Assembly (NCBI RefSeq): GCF_008831285.2 | Contig: NC_045146.1 | Coordinates: forward strand, 24,881,703-24,941,702 | DNA: 60,000 nucleotides | Source of the DNA: Nymphaea colorata | Taxonomy: Eukaryota > Streptophyta > Magnoliopsida > Nymphaeales > Nymphaeaceae | Direction: 5' to 3' | Part shown: piece after piece, positions 28,201-36,918 of the stretch | How the letters are laid out: each line of letters opens with the position of its first letter | How positions within the stretch are numbered: the stretch's first letter is position 1 | Position numbers and translations under genes: made by a program | The notes under the pieces: generated by a model | Seen by the model: only the letters and a program-made list of their open reading frames with translations | What the model was told of the DNA's origin: nothing | Databases searched by the model: none

Positions 28201-31200
28201 CCAATATTTTCAATGTTTCTTCTCACCCTAACTTATGCTCCAAGATTGTTGGTTTTTGTTTTCTCTTTCAGATGCATAACATGATTGTGTTTTCATATAT
28301 ATAACACATGTATGATTTCAGTCATCAATGTTGTTCTAGAATTCATGCAAGCCATTTCCTGCTGCCTTTTCTTCTTATCCATTTTTGGGGGTGTCTAACA
28401 ACAGATTTAGCTCCTTATCCATTGCCAAGGGACAACTAAGATATTGTGACAACGTAGGCTCCTACAACCAAGAAGTCAGAACTAGTGTTGTAAAAGGTGT
28501 ATCATAACTCATCACATACATAAAAAACATTAATGATTGATATTTCATCAGTCATAAGCCATGTTAACGACATATTAATAAAATAAAGCTTAAAATCTGT
28601 TACATCACATTAAAACATATAATCCATGCCAAATGAGAACTGAATTTATGTTTATGGTTAAGTAACAATCATGATTATCATTAATCGATACAATAATCAT
28701 CTTGATCCTCATTCTCATTTGCTTCAACACTTGTTTCATTGCTTCATTGTCTCTCTAAAATGGCAAAAACTCCCCTCCCACAGCTCTCAGGAATGTTGCA
28801 AATGAAAGGGGAAAGGAGCTTTTAAAAGAAACTCGACAAAAAGAGGTGTTGGCCCCCTTTTTAAAAACAGGACCGTACCATAAGATATATCATTTGTATC
28901 ATAATACAGCATGATAAGCATTTTTGTGTATCAATGCTATATCATATAGGTTTTTCCACCTACATAATACGTATCATACAACACGATACGGCTCCGTATT
29001 GTATGATACAAATAACACTGGTCAGGACATTTCCAAATAACTGCATGCTAACAGCCTGTCCATTTCTTACACAGTAACCTATAACAAACGCTTGAACTCA
29101 AAACATGAGTAGACAAGCAGTACAACCTTCAGGTCATTAAATGCTAAAACAAACATCCAAATATCTAGAATGGCATTTGAATTGTGATAATATTGGATGC
29201 CTATCTCAGGCGAGCAACAATCAAGACAAGCTAAGATTAAATATCAAGCAAGTCCGAGATTAAGGAAATCTTGAGCTGTTCATACCATAAATTCAGGATG
29301 CTTTGATGAAACAAGTAGAAGAAAATTAGTAAATATTTTTTCTTCCAAGCCATCATCAACCAGATGCTGAGCTTCCTCCAGAAAAAATGACTTTCCCTTT
29401 GGGTCAGAAGGTATTGACACTGCAGAAAACACAATGTTCAAAAAAATGGACCTGTAACGTACAGGAATGATCAAAAAGATTCTTGTAGCTTTTCGCCATA
29501 AACAATCCATTTCTGCCATAATGAAAATATAAACAATTCACGGATGAAATATTGCAGCCTTATTGAAAGATAAAACTTAATTAAGAGCTCCGAAAAGAAT
29601 ACCATGTTTTAAAAAATAAAAGAATAAGAATAGGCATCCACACAACATTAGAAGAAATAAGGACAGTTAATTACGAGCAAGCATGAGAATCTGACGGAGG
29701 CACTTCAGCAGACACTGCCGCTCCTGATAGTATGAAACTAGAACCTGCATAGGATCGCCCTTAAAATCATGCTCGGTCCATGAACTTAAGAAAACTAAAA
29801 CTGAAGAACAAATGATCACTTCAAAAAACAAAACAAAGATATTAGTTTTATCTTTCTTCTTCTTTTTTTTTTAATGAAGTATGTAAAAGAATAATGATGT
29901 AAAAATTACAATAGATGCAGAAATATAACCTGAAAATGTCAAAATGTAGGATAAGATAAGTAAAATGTCATTTACAAACATGAGAATCAAGCTATTGGTT
30001 AACAGTTAACCACACAACTCTCAAAGCAACTGGAAGATGCCATCTTCAGAGCTTCTGAAGAACCAGATGCAACTGAACACAGTATCGAAATGGAGTGCTT
30101 GGACTTATCCACATTATGTGATAGTTTTATTCAAGCATAGCATTTAATAGAAAAATGAAAAAGACTTATTTTCCAGTTCTCTGAAATGCATTTGGTTATT
30201 GAGAACATTGCATGTAACCATAGTCACAAATAACGTTTCGGAGCTTTAAACGATGTATAATATGACGGGCTTGAAAAATACGGAGGGCTTGAAAAATACG
30301 AAAAAAAAAGGTATTTAAAAAAAAATATTAAAAAACTAAAAATGAGGGAAAAATAAAATAAGTGAGAAAATAATAACACAAGCATCAAAAGATAAGTAGA
30401 TTTGCAACAAATAAAAAATGAAAAATGAAAAAAATTTGAAAAAAAAATGCATTAAAAACGTGTAACATTTTTGTTAAAAAAAAAACACGTTTTTTTTTTT
30501 AGTTTTAAACGGTCATTTTCTCTCGTTTTTTTCGCCACATAGATGTTTTACCTAAAAAAACCTTAAGGCCTGATTTAACAATGGATTTGCTCACAAGCAT
30601 TCTACACCTTCCTATCAAGAATTTTTTTCTAGAAAGCAAACCATCTTATCTCTTGTCAATAGCAAGTTGTTTACTTAAAGGGAAACAATTTACAAAGACT
30701 CCAAATATGAACTTACAAAAATAAGGTAAGAAAGGCATCTGCAGACTGATGTAATTTTAAGTAAAACATGCATAAAAAAAATCAACATAACATACTTACA
30801 AAATAATAGGTCAAATTCAATGCATTAAAGAACTAGGTGATTGTTCCTCTTGCACCTAAAATTCTTTATGTGATGGATTTTCTTAACAAGTTGAAATGTA
30901 CTTAGACCTGATAATCACTTCACAGTGTCTCCTAAGTCACACTTCAAATATGTTGCTTTTAACTATGTTTTCTTGATAATAACCTACTTTAAACTCAGTT
31001 CCAGTCTAATCAATGAAAGAGAATGGTGCAGCAAAATGCCACTCTTTTTCACAAAGCACGCACATTGTATAATTCTAAAGCTCTAAACAAAAAAAGACAT
31101 TGACAATGGTGGAGGTGAAGAAGAGAAAACTTCTTTGCAAGCATCTCAATTTGCAACAGGACTAACCCAAACATATTGCAGAAATAAAAGCATAACGGAC

Positions 31201-32241
31201 ACATTTGCAAAGCAATAAAAAAGGTACTAAACCAAATGTGTGTATTCTTCTATCTTATTGACTTCAAATACACTGTTGGACTCGAGGAACCGGCTAAGAA
31301 GCAAATACGACTGCAATTCATCCAAGCCCTGCAAAAAGACAGGAGTAGGAATTTCAATTCAAGAAACATAGTTACATCTAAAATCTAACCTAATGAAATA
31401 AATTGCCATGACTAAACAAATATCGTTTTAGTGCAATTATTGAGCACAGTTTCAAACATAATCAATTCAAGAAATGTTCTACCAGGCTAAACTAATATAG
31501 ACTAGATGATGTTGTCCTTCCTAGACATTTCGGTGCTTTGTCTGTGCGACGCAGGTGAACACACGCAGAGTAAGCATTATTATCCCCAACAAGCTTAGGC
31601 TAAAAATAGATGGAGGTCTGTCTCTTTTCCACAAAATATACAAGCACTTCTTCAAATTCTAAGCAAGTTGAATTGAAATAAACCATGCAAAAACGTATAT
31701 CGTACCAGGCAGTCGCTAACTTTAATGGCTGGATTTCTCAGTTCCGGTCGAATGACTACATTGTGCGAGCCAAGATTCACGCTCGTCGCGTTCAAAGCCT
31801 CTTTAGACGCAGGATTCGGGGGCTTGAATAAAGCAACCGTCTCCAGTAACCATCTGCCGTTGATCTTCAGCCTGTTTGCCTGTGAAAGAAAAGTAGAATT
31901 ACCATAATGAACCTCGTAACCTATCAAACAAACCGCAAATTGAGAAAACTAAGAGGAAAATACAAAGCGGGGTCAAGATCGTTGTATATTCTAGTTCTTG
32001 GATGACCTATCCTCTGCGTTCGATCGAGATAAACCACGGCAATTTTCTCGCTTAGATCAGTCCTCGACTAAGCCCACAGAGAAAGAGAGAGAGAGAGTAC
32101 CAGGGAGGGAGCGACATTAGAGTCGGAAGAAGAAAGGCGTTCGAGATCGTTGAGAAGATCGGAGGAGGAGTCCCACCAGAGAGACGCGTCTAGGGTTTTG
32201 GGTCCGGCGACCTGGTTGATTGCTGCTGCGACGGTCGCCAT
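1008..32241 (-). CDS. NUP188: Nucleoporin NUP188 homologue, complete 31-exon gene
   Basis: Encodes a large alpha-solenoid scaffold nucleoporin of the nuclear pore inner ring (family known to partner NUP93/NIC96). Coding exons in order: 32101-32241, 31706-31879, 31233-31328, 29675-29744, 29286-29512, 27939-28079, 27675-27832, 27394-27562, 27204-27302, 22550-22615, 22391-22450, 22109-22266, 21106-21304, 18702-18821, 14676-14761, 14486-14596, 14318-14389, 13259-13347, 12747-12895, 11561-11701, 11372-11476, 9232-9339, 7702-7809, 7426-7560, 6005-6775, 4838-4945, 4659-4717, 3256-3640, 1564-3111, 1247-1451, 1008-1111. They sum to 6162 nt, 2053 aa plus TAG. All introns are GT-AG and every phase joins. 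The translation matches my memory of Arabidopsis At4g38760 along its whole length (for example DASLWWD, GPIRCLL, FPELPMPEILHGLQ), slightly longer than that protein's roughly 1950 aa. Family assignment is by recall; exon joins are read directly. Confidence 0.95.
3641..6004 (-). other. NUP188 introns 25-27, no recognisable element
   Basis: The intervening DNA around exons 26 and 27 (intron 25, 4946-6004; intron 26, 4718-4837; intron 27, 3641-4658) is AT-rich. Short frames such as 4233-4520 (minus) and 5475-5807 (plus) have Phe/Cys/His-rich or low-complexity translations typical of random AT-rich DNA. I see no transposon ends here. Confidence 0.6.
7426..22615 (-). CDS. NUP188: NUP188 exons 10-24 (central solenoid, residues 426-994)
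   Basis: Fifteen short exons (60-199 nt) encode helical-repeat sequence. Exon 10 reads GYRSVLKTCIAAFIASYD and joins exon 9 in phase 0 across a 4.6-kb intron. Exons 12/13 meet in phase 2 to give AECVCNYLDK. Exon 13 ends VALVRWE and exon 14 begins FMHSGMLILLLRLAC. Exons 15-19 have mixed phases (2, 2, 2, 1, 0) that all close correctly, which argues strongly that no exon has been missed. Exon 19 has FVVFCLRYVLVNHENWKY. This part contains the two largest transposon-loaded introns besides intron 9. Confidence 0.92.
8313..8661. repeat. Paired compound microsatellites in intron 22
   Basis: Two compound dinucleotide tracts lie about 250 bp apart. The left one (8313-8364) runs AC, then AT, then AG. 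The right one (8615-8661) runs AC, then TC, then TG. The AT-rich DNA between them shows no coding signal. The whole unit lies within intron 22 of NUP188. Confidence 0.85.
9340..11371 (-). other. NUP188 intron 21, AT-rich, no resolved element
   Basis: This 2.0-kb intron contains an A/T-run segment at 10020-10220 with repeated 'aaaaaacg' and 'ttttttcgtg' words that could be a decayed inverted-repeat element, but I could not find matching ends or a target duplication. The remainder shows nothing I can name. Confidence 0.5.
12375..12583. repeat. Direct tandem duplication, 103-bp period, two copies (intron 19)
   Basis: The block beginning 'ctcattcaacacac' at 12375 is repeated from 12478 ('ctcattcaccacac') with only a few substitutions. 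Both copies contain 'cattgtctaagaccaaaagg' and 'gcagatatgtcactagaa'. It lies in the intron between exons 19 and 20. Confidence 0.85.
15109..15805. mobile_element. hAT-type non-autonomous element, CTATGTCACA ends (intron 14)
   Basis: The element begins CTATGTCACACGGATACGG at 15109 and ends TGTGACATAG at 15805, a perfect 10-bp terminal inverted repeat. It is flanked by an exact 8-bp target duplication, GGTACATG, at 15101-15108 and 15806-15813, which is diagnostic of the hAT superfamily. The subterminal regions are rich in GTACC/CCGTACC. The 697-bp interior is unusually GC-rich at 15270-15390, and a 'cagacaggtaagtg' donor-like site follows, hinting at captured gene DNA. No transposase frame is present. 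Confidence 0.88.
15990..16170 (+). repeat. Pyrimidine-rich tract in intron 14
   Basis: A long CT-rich stretch with many TTCTTC words follows the hAT element. A 70-codon plus-strand frame over it (15972-16184) is only a Leu/Phe/Ser translation of the tract. It is low-complexity and non-coding. Confidence 0.6.
17015..17813. mobile_element. hAT-type MITE with CATTGTTTAAG-like ends (intron 14)
   Basis: The left end reads CAATGGTTTAAAG at 17015. The right end reads CTTAAACAATG ending at 17813, so the termini are imperfect inverted repeats. The flanks are CTTGCAAG (17007-17014) and CTTACAAG (17814-17821), matching at 7 of 8 positions, consistent with a hAT target duplication. The subterminal regions carry many short GACTC/GAGTC motifs on both sides. 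The 799-bp interior is AT-rich and non-coding. Confidence 0.75.
19216..19259. repeat. (TA)n microsatellite in intron 13
   Basis: An uninterrupted run of TA dinucleotides about 44 bp long. Shorter 'atatat' runs continue to about 19330. Confidence 0.95.
19572..20050. mobile_element. hAT-type element, CTATGTCACA ends, hosting a second MITE (intron 13)
   Basis: The left end is CTATGTCACATGGGTGTGC at 19572. The right end is GTGTCACATAG, ending at 20050. The flanks CTTAATTG and CTTAATAA agree at 6 of 8 positions. Near both ends are GTAC-rich words ('gggtacg', 'gccgtacccaagtacc') as in the element at 15109, so I place it in the same family. The interior is split by a 147-bp GC-rich element. Confidence 0.72.
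19817..19963. mobile_element. Nested MITE with TAGGCCTGGGCATCGGG ends
   Basis: A compact GC-rich block inside the preceding element starts TAGGCCTGGGCATCGGG and ends CCGATGCCCACCTCTA, giving imperfect inverted termini. I recognise the TAGnGGTGGGCATCGG end as a common plant hAT-MITE terminus. I could not define a clear target duplication. Confidence 0.65.
20130..20640. repeat. Degenerate minisatellite, period about 60 bp (intron 13)
   Basis: About nine diverged copies of a unit built around 'ggatcagtggtcttatctga' plus 'aaattgttggatttgg'. The minus-strand frame at 20393-20689 is the repeat read through. A related array is found at 50760-51015, far outside the gene. Confidence 0.8.
23397..23703. 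mobile_element. hAT-type MITE, CAGTGTTGTA ends (intron 9)
   Basis: The element starts CAGTGTTGTACATATTG at 23397 and ends TTTTACAACATTG at 23703. The exact 8-bp duplication ATATTTAT flanks it (23389-23396 and 23704-23711). The body is dominated by repeats of GTATCGTA/TACGATAC in both orientations, likely subterminal transposase-binding repeats. At 307 bp it is the shortest of three related copies. Confidence 0.88.
24158..24485. mobile_element. hAT-type MITE, CTAAGTCACA ends (intron 9)
   Basis: Starts CTAAGTCACAG at 24158 and ends TGTGACATAA at 24485. The exact 8-bp duplication GACACCAT flanks it (24150-24157 and 24486-24493). The left subterminal region is a set of GTACCCGTACC/CATACCGGTATG palindromic words. 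It belongs to the same family as the elements at 15109, 19572 and 24854. Confidence 0.88.
24854..25877. mobile_element. hAT-type element, TTAAGTTACA/TGTGACTTAG ends (intron 9)
   Basis: The outer element has the left end TTAAGTTACATGAGTAC and the right end ACCCGTGTGACTTAG. Flanks CCAATAAA and CCAACAAA match at 7 of 8. GTAC-rich subterminal words ('ccgcgtagccgtaccc') place it in the CTATGTCACA family. A complete second-family element is inserted at 24974-25684, so about 313 bp belong to the host element. Confidence 0.75.
24974..25684. mobile_element. Nested hAT-type element, CAATGTTAT ends, exact target duplication
   Basis: Begins CAATGTTATCACTGGCG and ends GAATAACATTG, with a perfect 9-bp inverted terminus. 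The 8-bp duplication CATTATAT is exact on both sides (24966-24973 and 25685-25692). Both ends are rich in GTATCGTA and CGATACG words. The central part contains the overlapping frames 25227-25679 (plus) and 25253-25720 (minus), which look like captured or random sequence. It is 711 bp with no transposase. Confidence 0.87.
26203..27108. mobile_element. hAT-type element, CTTAGTTGTTAAGG ends (intron 9)
   Basis: The left end CTTAGTTGTTAAGG pairs with the right end CCTTGACAACTAAG (13 of 14 bp). The exact 8-bp duplication AGCAGTAA flanks it (26195-26202 and 27109-27116). Subterminal regions carry GGCACC/GGCGCC-type words ('aggcgccagc', 'ggtgccaggcg'). The 906-bp AT-rich interior has no transposase frame. 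Its right end lies less than 100 bp from exon 9. Confidence 0.88.
27204..32241 (-). CDS. NUP188: NUP188 exons 1-9 (N-terminal part, residues 1-425)
   Basis: The ATG at 32239-32241 opens the only frame that joins to exon 2. The protein begins MATVAAAINQ and soon reads DASLWWD, a signature I associate with plant NUP188. Exon 2 carries FKPPNPASKEALN, exon 4 the YYQERQCLLKC helix, exon 6 LWAEETLIE, and exon 9 AFEAAPLEFFLEIL. Splice phases change at exons 4/5 (phase 1) and 7/8 (phase 2) and match on both sides. A competing 86-codon frame at 32117-32377 overlaps exon 1 in another phase and does not splice onward. Confidence 0.93.
28483..29020. mobile_element. hAT-type element, TAGTGTTGTA ends (intron 5)
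   Basis: Starts TAGTGTTGTAAAAGGTG at 28483 and ends CAAATAACACTG at 29020. The flanks GTCAGAAC and GTCAGGAC match at 7 of 8. The right half has the GTATCATA/CGATACGG repeats typical of the elements at 23397 and 24974, so it is the third member of that family in this gene. Confidence 0.8.
29745..31232 (-). other. NUP188 intron 3
   Basis: A 1.5-kb AT-rich intron. At 30230-30545 it holds words such as 'tttaaacgatg' and 'gttttaaacggtc' on either side of an A-rich core, possibly a decayed inverted-repeat element. I could not define its ends. Confidence 0.5.
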
Positions 32242-33831
32242 GCGGGGAGAAAACCCTAATCCCGCCGGAGATACGCCGAGTGGTAGAATAGAGACCGGAA
32301 GAAGGAGAGCTACGGCTAGGGCTAGAGCACGGAACGCGCCTCCAAAGCTTTCTTGCAGCTTCGAAATGGCGTTTCACTGACGAAGAGGGGTCGCCAGTGT
32401 GTCATGTGGAGCAACTTCGGACTTCAGGCCACCCTTATACTGATCCAAGTTTGATTCGCTTTGCGATTGATCCATCCGTTACGAGGCGCTGCCAAATAAG
32501 TCGCGCCGTCACCGTGACTATTTGCCATGCGCAAATCCCAAATTTCGATTGTATCTTGCAATAATGATAGACGGGAAAAAAAAAAACCCCGAACCCTTCC
32601 TTCACATACTCGTGTAATTTTATATTGTTCAGTTAAAACTGTAACGGCCGCGGCTTGAACCTTTTTTTTTTTTTTTTATTTAGGCGGTGTTTGTTCATGA
32701 AAAATAATTCCAAGTCTTTGAGGTCGTTTGATGGTATGGAAACGTCCTTTTTAACATAGAAAATTTTATTTCAAACTTTTAAAACAAATTTCCAGGCAGT
32801 CAAATGTGCATAAAAAATGTAGCTATTATATGGAGTTCGCAAAAACAAAACTTTCTAAAAATTTTCCAAACGAAATTCAAACCGTGGGCAGTATGTGTCT
32901 AAAAAAAATGAGTATCACTCTAACGCCCTACATTCTTTAATGATGATGGAGGAGATTGATTTGATTACAAACATGTAACTTGTTGTTTTTGTTTACAAAA
33001 TATTCTCTTCGTGTTTTTTTTTTTTACTATCAATCATCTTAAACACATTTCTTAGTCAAAATTGATTCAATTGATTTGGATACAAAATAATTTATGTAAA
33101 TGTTATGTTGATGTTATTTATTATGAATAGTCTAAACGACATTTATCAATGAATATTGATGTAATTTATTTTATTACAAATATTTAACTTAAAATTGTCT
33201 ATGTAAATGCTATGTTGATGTTATTTAACATCGATCCACAACAACATATTAATAAATATAGGTTCGGTTAATGTTCTCTTGATGGTTTTTTGTTATTGAT
33301 CATCTTAAACACATTCATTAATATAAATTGATTTAATTATAAATATATAACTTGGTATTGACTACATAAGTATTATATGTCATTAATCAGTTTTAAATAC
33401 ATTTGTTAATTAAGATTAACTTGATTACGAACATATAAACATATAATTTGATGTTGTTTGCGTAAATGTTGTGTTGACGACCACATATTAACCGAACCAT
33501 TTACAGAAACGATATGGCTCCAGTATCAATACCCACAAATTGACTAAGAGATGGTAATCGGACCTATCATGATCCGAAACTCGATATCGAATATTTGGAT
33601 CAGATCAAGAAAGAAAGTTTGAACCATCAGTGATGGAACTTACGTACTGACCCGACCCGTTTAACTGGACGAATCAGATCTGCTCGAGGTTTAGACTTTT
33701 TAGTCATCCTTGTTGGTTCCCGCCGAGATTTCGAGAACGAACGGACCCATCGATTATTCGATTTCCGTGTTGGTCCCCGCCGAGTCCTCTTCTTTTTGAC
33801 TTCTCGCTTGTCGGATTTTTCCTGATCCAAA
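32242..33831. promoter_or_regulatory. NUP188 5' UTR and promoter, upstream of the ERG3-like pseudogene
   Basis: The region upstream of the NUP188 ATG is relatively GC-rich to about 32540 and then strongly AT-rich. A telo-box word AAACCCTAA at 32251-32259 sits just upstream of the start codon; such boxes are known near transcription starts of plant housekeeping genes. From about 32940 to 33490 the DNA is made of diverged copies, about 130 bp each, of a unit with 'ttgattacaaacat' and 'gtaaatgttatgttgatg'. The proximal part (32212-33325) is duplicated at 44394-45345. Confidence 0.6.
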
Positions 33832-34953
33832 ATGCCGATCGCCAAGCTCGAAGTCCTCCCCGTGTGAGCCAAGGGGTTGAAGAACACGGATTTCCATTGT
33901 AAAGGTAAAAAGAAAAAGCCTGTCATCGGCTTCCTTTTTTTTTTTTTTTTGTCGATTGATCAAGATCCCATTCCTCTGCTTGCGGATTGATTGTTGTTTG
34001 CTTTCCTTTTGATCCTCAGCTTGTTGCTTTGACGGATTTTTCCTGTTAATCTTGGCCCGCCTTTGTAGTTCTAAATCGGCTTCTGATAAATTTTCCTCTG
34101 TAGGAAGAAAATGAGTTCTGTAAAGGTCTTTGTCGTGTTATGTGCATATGAGAGAACGATCCATCTCATTGTCCTCCCTTTTATTTTTTCGAAATTTTGG
34201 AGTACTTGTAGATTCCGCAAGCATTTGTTCTGACTTTGTGTAGATTGCGGACTGTGACGATGAGTGCCATTTATTCGCTGATATTATCCTTTCTCCTGCT
34301 GTTTAACTGTTCTCCAGATGGTTTTATTTGAGACGGTTCAAAAGGTGACTATAAAGTTAATAAGTGATTTCTTGCATCAAATTCAAAGCCAGCCACAGTG
34401 TTGTACTTTAGGATTTTTTTTTTTGGAACCAAGTTCATGTACATATTATAAAACCTTGAATAGAGTTGCACTAGGCAGATGTTTGCTCTCTTGTCATGTG
34501 CTTGTCTATCGCTGCATTGCAGGAAAAGGAACTGAATCAGAATGGACACAAAAAGTGAATCAAAATTATCATTTTCTTTTTCTAAATCTGAAGAAATGAT
34601 GGACAAATTTTTATTCTTTTAAATCTTTAAACAAAAGATACTGGTAGTCAATTTCTTAAAGGTGGTTATAACTGAATATCTACTATCCAAATTAATCAGC
34701 GACCTTTTTATCCATGTTAATCAGTTCAAAAGATATATTTCTTTAAGTAGGGGATCGCCTCTCTTGTTAACGTAAAGATAAGTTCATGTACATGCCTCGT
34801 AATCAAAACTTGTGCTCAATTTTGTTTGTTGCTGCATCCCTTTGGAACCTTTATTAATTCGCTGAGGGAAGTCTTTCTCCGGCAGCTTATAATGTGGTCA
34901 AGGAACAAAGATACTGTGGAGAAATCAAAGTAGGACTGAACTTCAATCCAGAT
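33832..34953 (+). pseudogene. Pseudogene of an ERG3-like single-C2-domain protein
   Basis: The intact relatives are small, about 150-aa calcium/phospholipid-binding C2 proteins (elicitor-responsive protein 3 type). Exon 1 (33832-33904) reads MPIAKLEVLPV, then TGA at 33865-33867, then AKGLKNTDFHCK, followed by a GT donor. At about 34318 a shortened exon reads VLFETVQK. At 34524 follows GKGTESEW, aligning with the family's GKGSEPEW. At 34840-34953 come IPLEPLL and, after a one-base frameshift, FAEGSLSPAAYNVVK and YCGEIKVGLNFNPD. The order and content match the family from memory; the breaks are read directly. Divergent from NUP188. Confidence 0.8.
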
Positions 34954-35220
34954 GTAACTTTTCTACAGCTTTCTGTTTGCCTGGAGATCAATGATCATGA
35001 ACATCTACGGGAAATTTATCTCCTGCGCGAATGTTTAGGGTTTCAAATTGGGCAAATTTATGAAAGCGACCTCTTGCCTCCAATTTCACATACTGGCTGT
35101 GTTTGGCATGAGTCCTTGAGATGGGAGGAATTGGGATGTTCAGTTCCCACACAAGGGTACTTCAATGAGATCTACATACCCATACCTAGAATGGGTACTT
35201 GAACAGGTTTAAGCAATTTT

Positions 35221-35830
35221 CTAGCTCGATGCTGATCCAAACTACTTAATTACATTTGATTTTGCTAAAACTTAGTTTTCGTTTTGGTTTTTAGAGTTAT
35301 TGTTTATTAACACATAATGTTTTTATTTAGCACTTGTTTATTTAAATGTTGGTTTCTAAAGTTATCGTGTTTGTACACATCTCCATACCCACACCCACAC
35401 TTGCGACTTAGAAGTATATATAATCAAACACTGGAATTCAAAATCAAGGAGTAGGATTTAATAAAGAAAACAGCAACGATCCATTAGCAGTATCCGTAGA
35501 CATTGTATATATATTTTCTTAGCAAATGATATAATTAAATATCCAATTTTCTTTAACCTTTGGATTAAGTTACCTGTAAAATTATGAAGGGGAAAAGAAA
35601 AAAAGGTAGAAGCAAAAGGAACTGAATGGAAGTTCTCAGACATAAGACATTCTCACATTTGCAAAAAAAAAATGAGGCAAGAAAGCGAAAATGTTTCCCC
35701 TTCTCCTCGATTATATCAAACAAAAAGAAGACACAACAAAATAATACTGGATAACCAACCAAAATTTGCAATTTGAAGGTTTCGACCTACCACCCTTCAC
35801 TTCTCCGTCGTGGAAGTCACTAATCGGACC
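35221..35830 (+). repeat. Inverted segmental duplication, copy C1
   Basis: This segment matches the reverse complement of 47715-48545 in blocks: 35225-35411 with 48380-48545, 35412-35560 with 48200-48360, and 35660-35810 with 47715-47840. The end 'cttgcgacttag' at 35411 resembles the right terminus of the CTAAGTCACA element family, so part of the segment may be a decayed element. No gene is visible. Confidence 0.8.
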
Positions 35831-36836
35831 GGATCTAAGTATATCTTTCCTTGGATATACGACTTGTATCACTTTTATTATTATTATTATTCTCTTTTTT
35901 TTTTTTGACAAATCAACTTCGTTTCAGATAGCTTAAGATTTAGCGTTTACATCTAAATGGAAATCAGTTGAATGTTCAATCCATTTAAATGCAAGAACTT
36001 TAATTTCGAAGCCTACAGTTATCATCAGCCACACTGCAGTCTAGCCTCCAATTCTAAATTCATAATGCCACATGCAGACCATAGAACCATCTACATTGAT
36101 ACTAGGAACCATGTTAACATCTTCTCCAATCCATTTTGGATTTGGGATGAAACTAGGTCTGTGTGGAATTGCAAACATGATATTGGCACCGCTTTTGAGT
36201 TTCGAGACTAAGATTCGTATCCCATCTCCCCTGCTCTTGTGCCATCGGTCTCAGTTGGCCTGTACAGAATATCGTGCTGGTTACTTGCTGAAAAGAGCGA
36301 TGCCTATACCAATCATAATACTTCTCTTAAGTTTAAATTGTTTTCAATGATTTATATTTTCAACAATCATAATACGTATAACTGTAAAGAAGGTTTCGCT
36401 TAAATCACATTGCTGCTGACTAAATATCTTGCCCAAACTATGCAACAAGTAATTGCCAAATTCACATCATATCTACTTCTGACTTTCCTAACTCCGTTGC
36501 AGGGTATCAAGTTCAATTAATTAGGAAGTTCGTTTACTAACAAACTTAGAGAAATCCCTGCAAGGATCCGTATCTCAAATATTAATCATTAGTTTTTATA
36601 TTAGCTTATTTAGTTTATATTAGAGAAAGTTGATCAACCACATATCTAACCCTTTATCTTTCCGAGTAAAGAAGAGAAATTTAAGTTGACCTTCGACTTC
36701 GAGTCCAAGCCCCCACCTTTTATTGTTCCAACAACGGATACCGTTTTAGTCAAAATTCCTAAGCCATTGTGGATAAAAATCGGTCAAACTGCTTACTCCA
36801 AATATTAAAAGGGCTACTTTGTCTCATTTTGCAGAT
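35831..36836. other. Intergenic, no gene recognised
   Basis: AT-rich DNA between the inverted-duplication copy and the repeat-containing ORF. Two overlapping plus-strand frames at 35972-36350 lack any family resemblance. Presumed promoter of the downstream gene; no confident TATA assignment. Confidence 0.5.
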
Positions 36837-36918
36837 ATGCCAATTACAGAGAACCAACAAGTAAATAAATCTACCAGGCCTCTCTCTTCCCAGGTTTGTC
36901 CTCAAGAAGAGAAAAACC

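Noticed and set aside
32117-32377. 86-aa minus-strand frame over NUP188 exon 1 as an alternative N-terminus
   Set aside because: It is in a different phase from exon 2 and its Ser/Arg-rich translation has no family match.
35140-35411. Additional CTAAGTCACA-family element
   Set aside because: The right end 'cgacttag' fits, but the left end is diverged and the flanks share no 8-bp duplication, so I left it as part of the C1 duplication.
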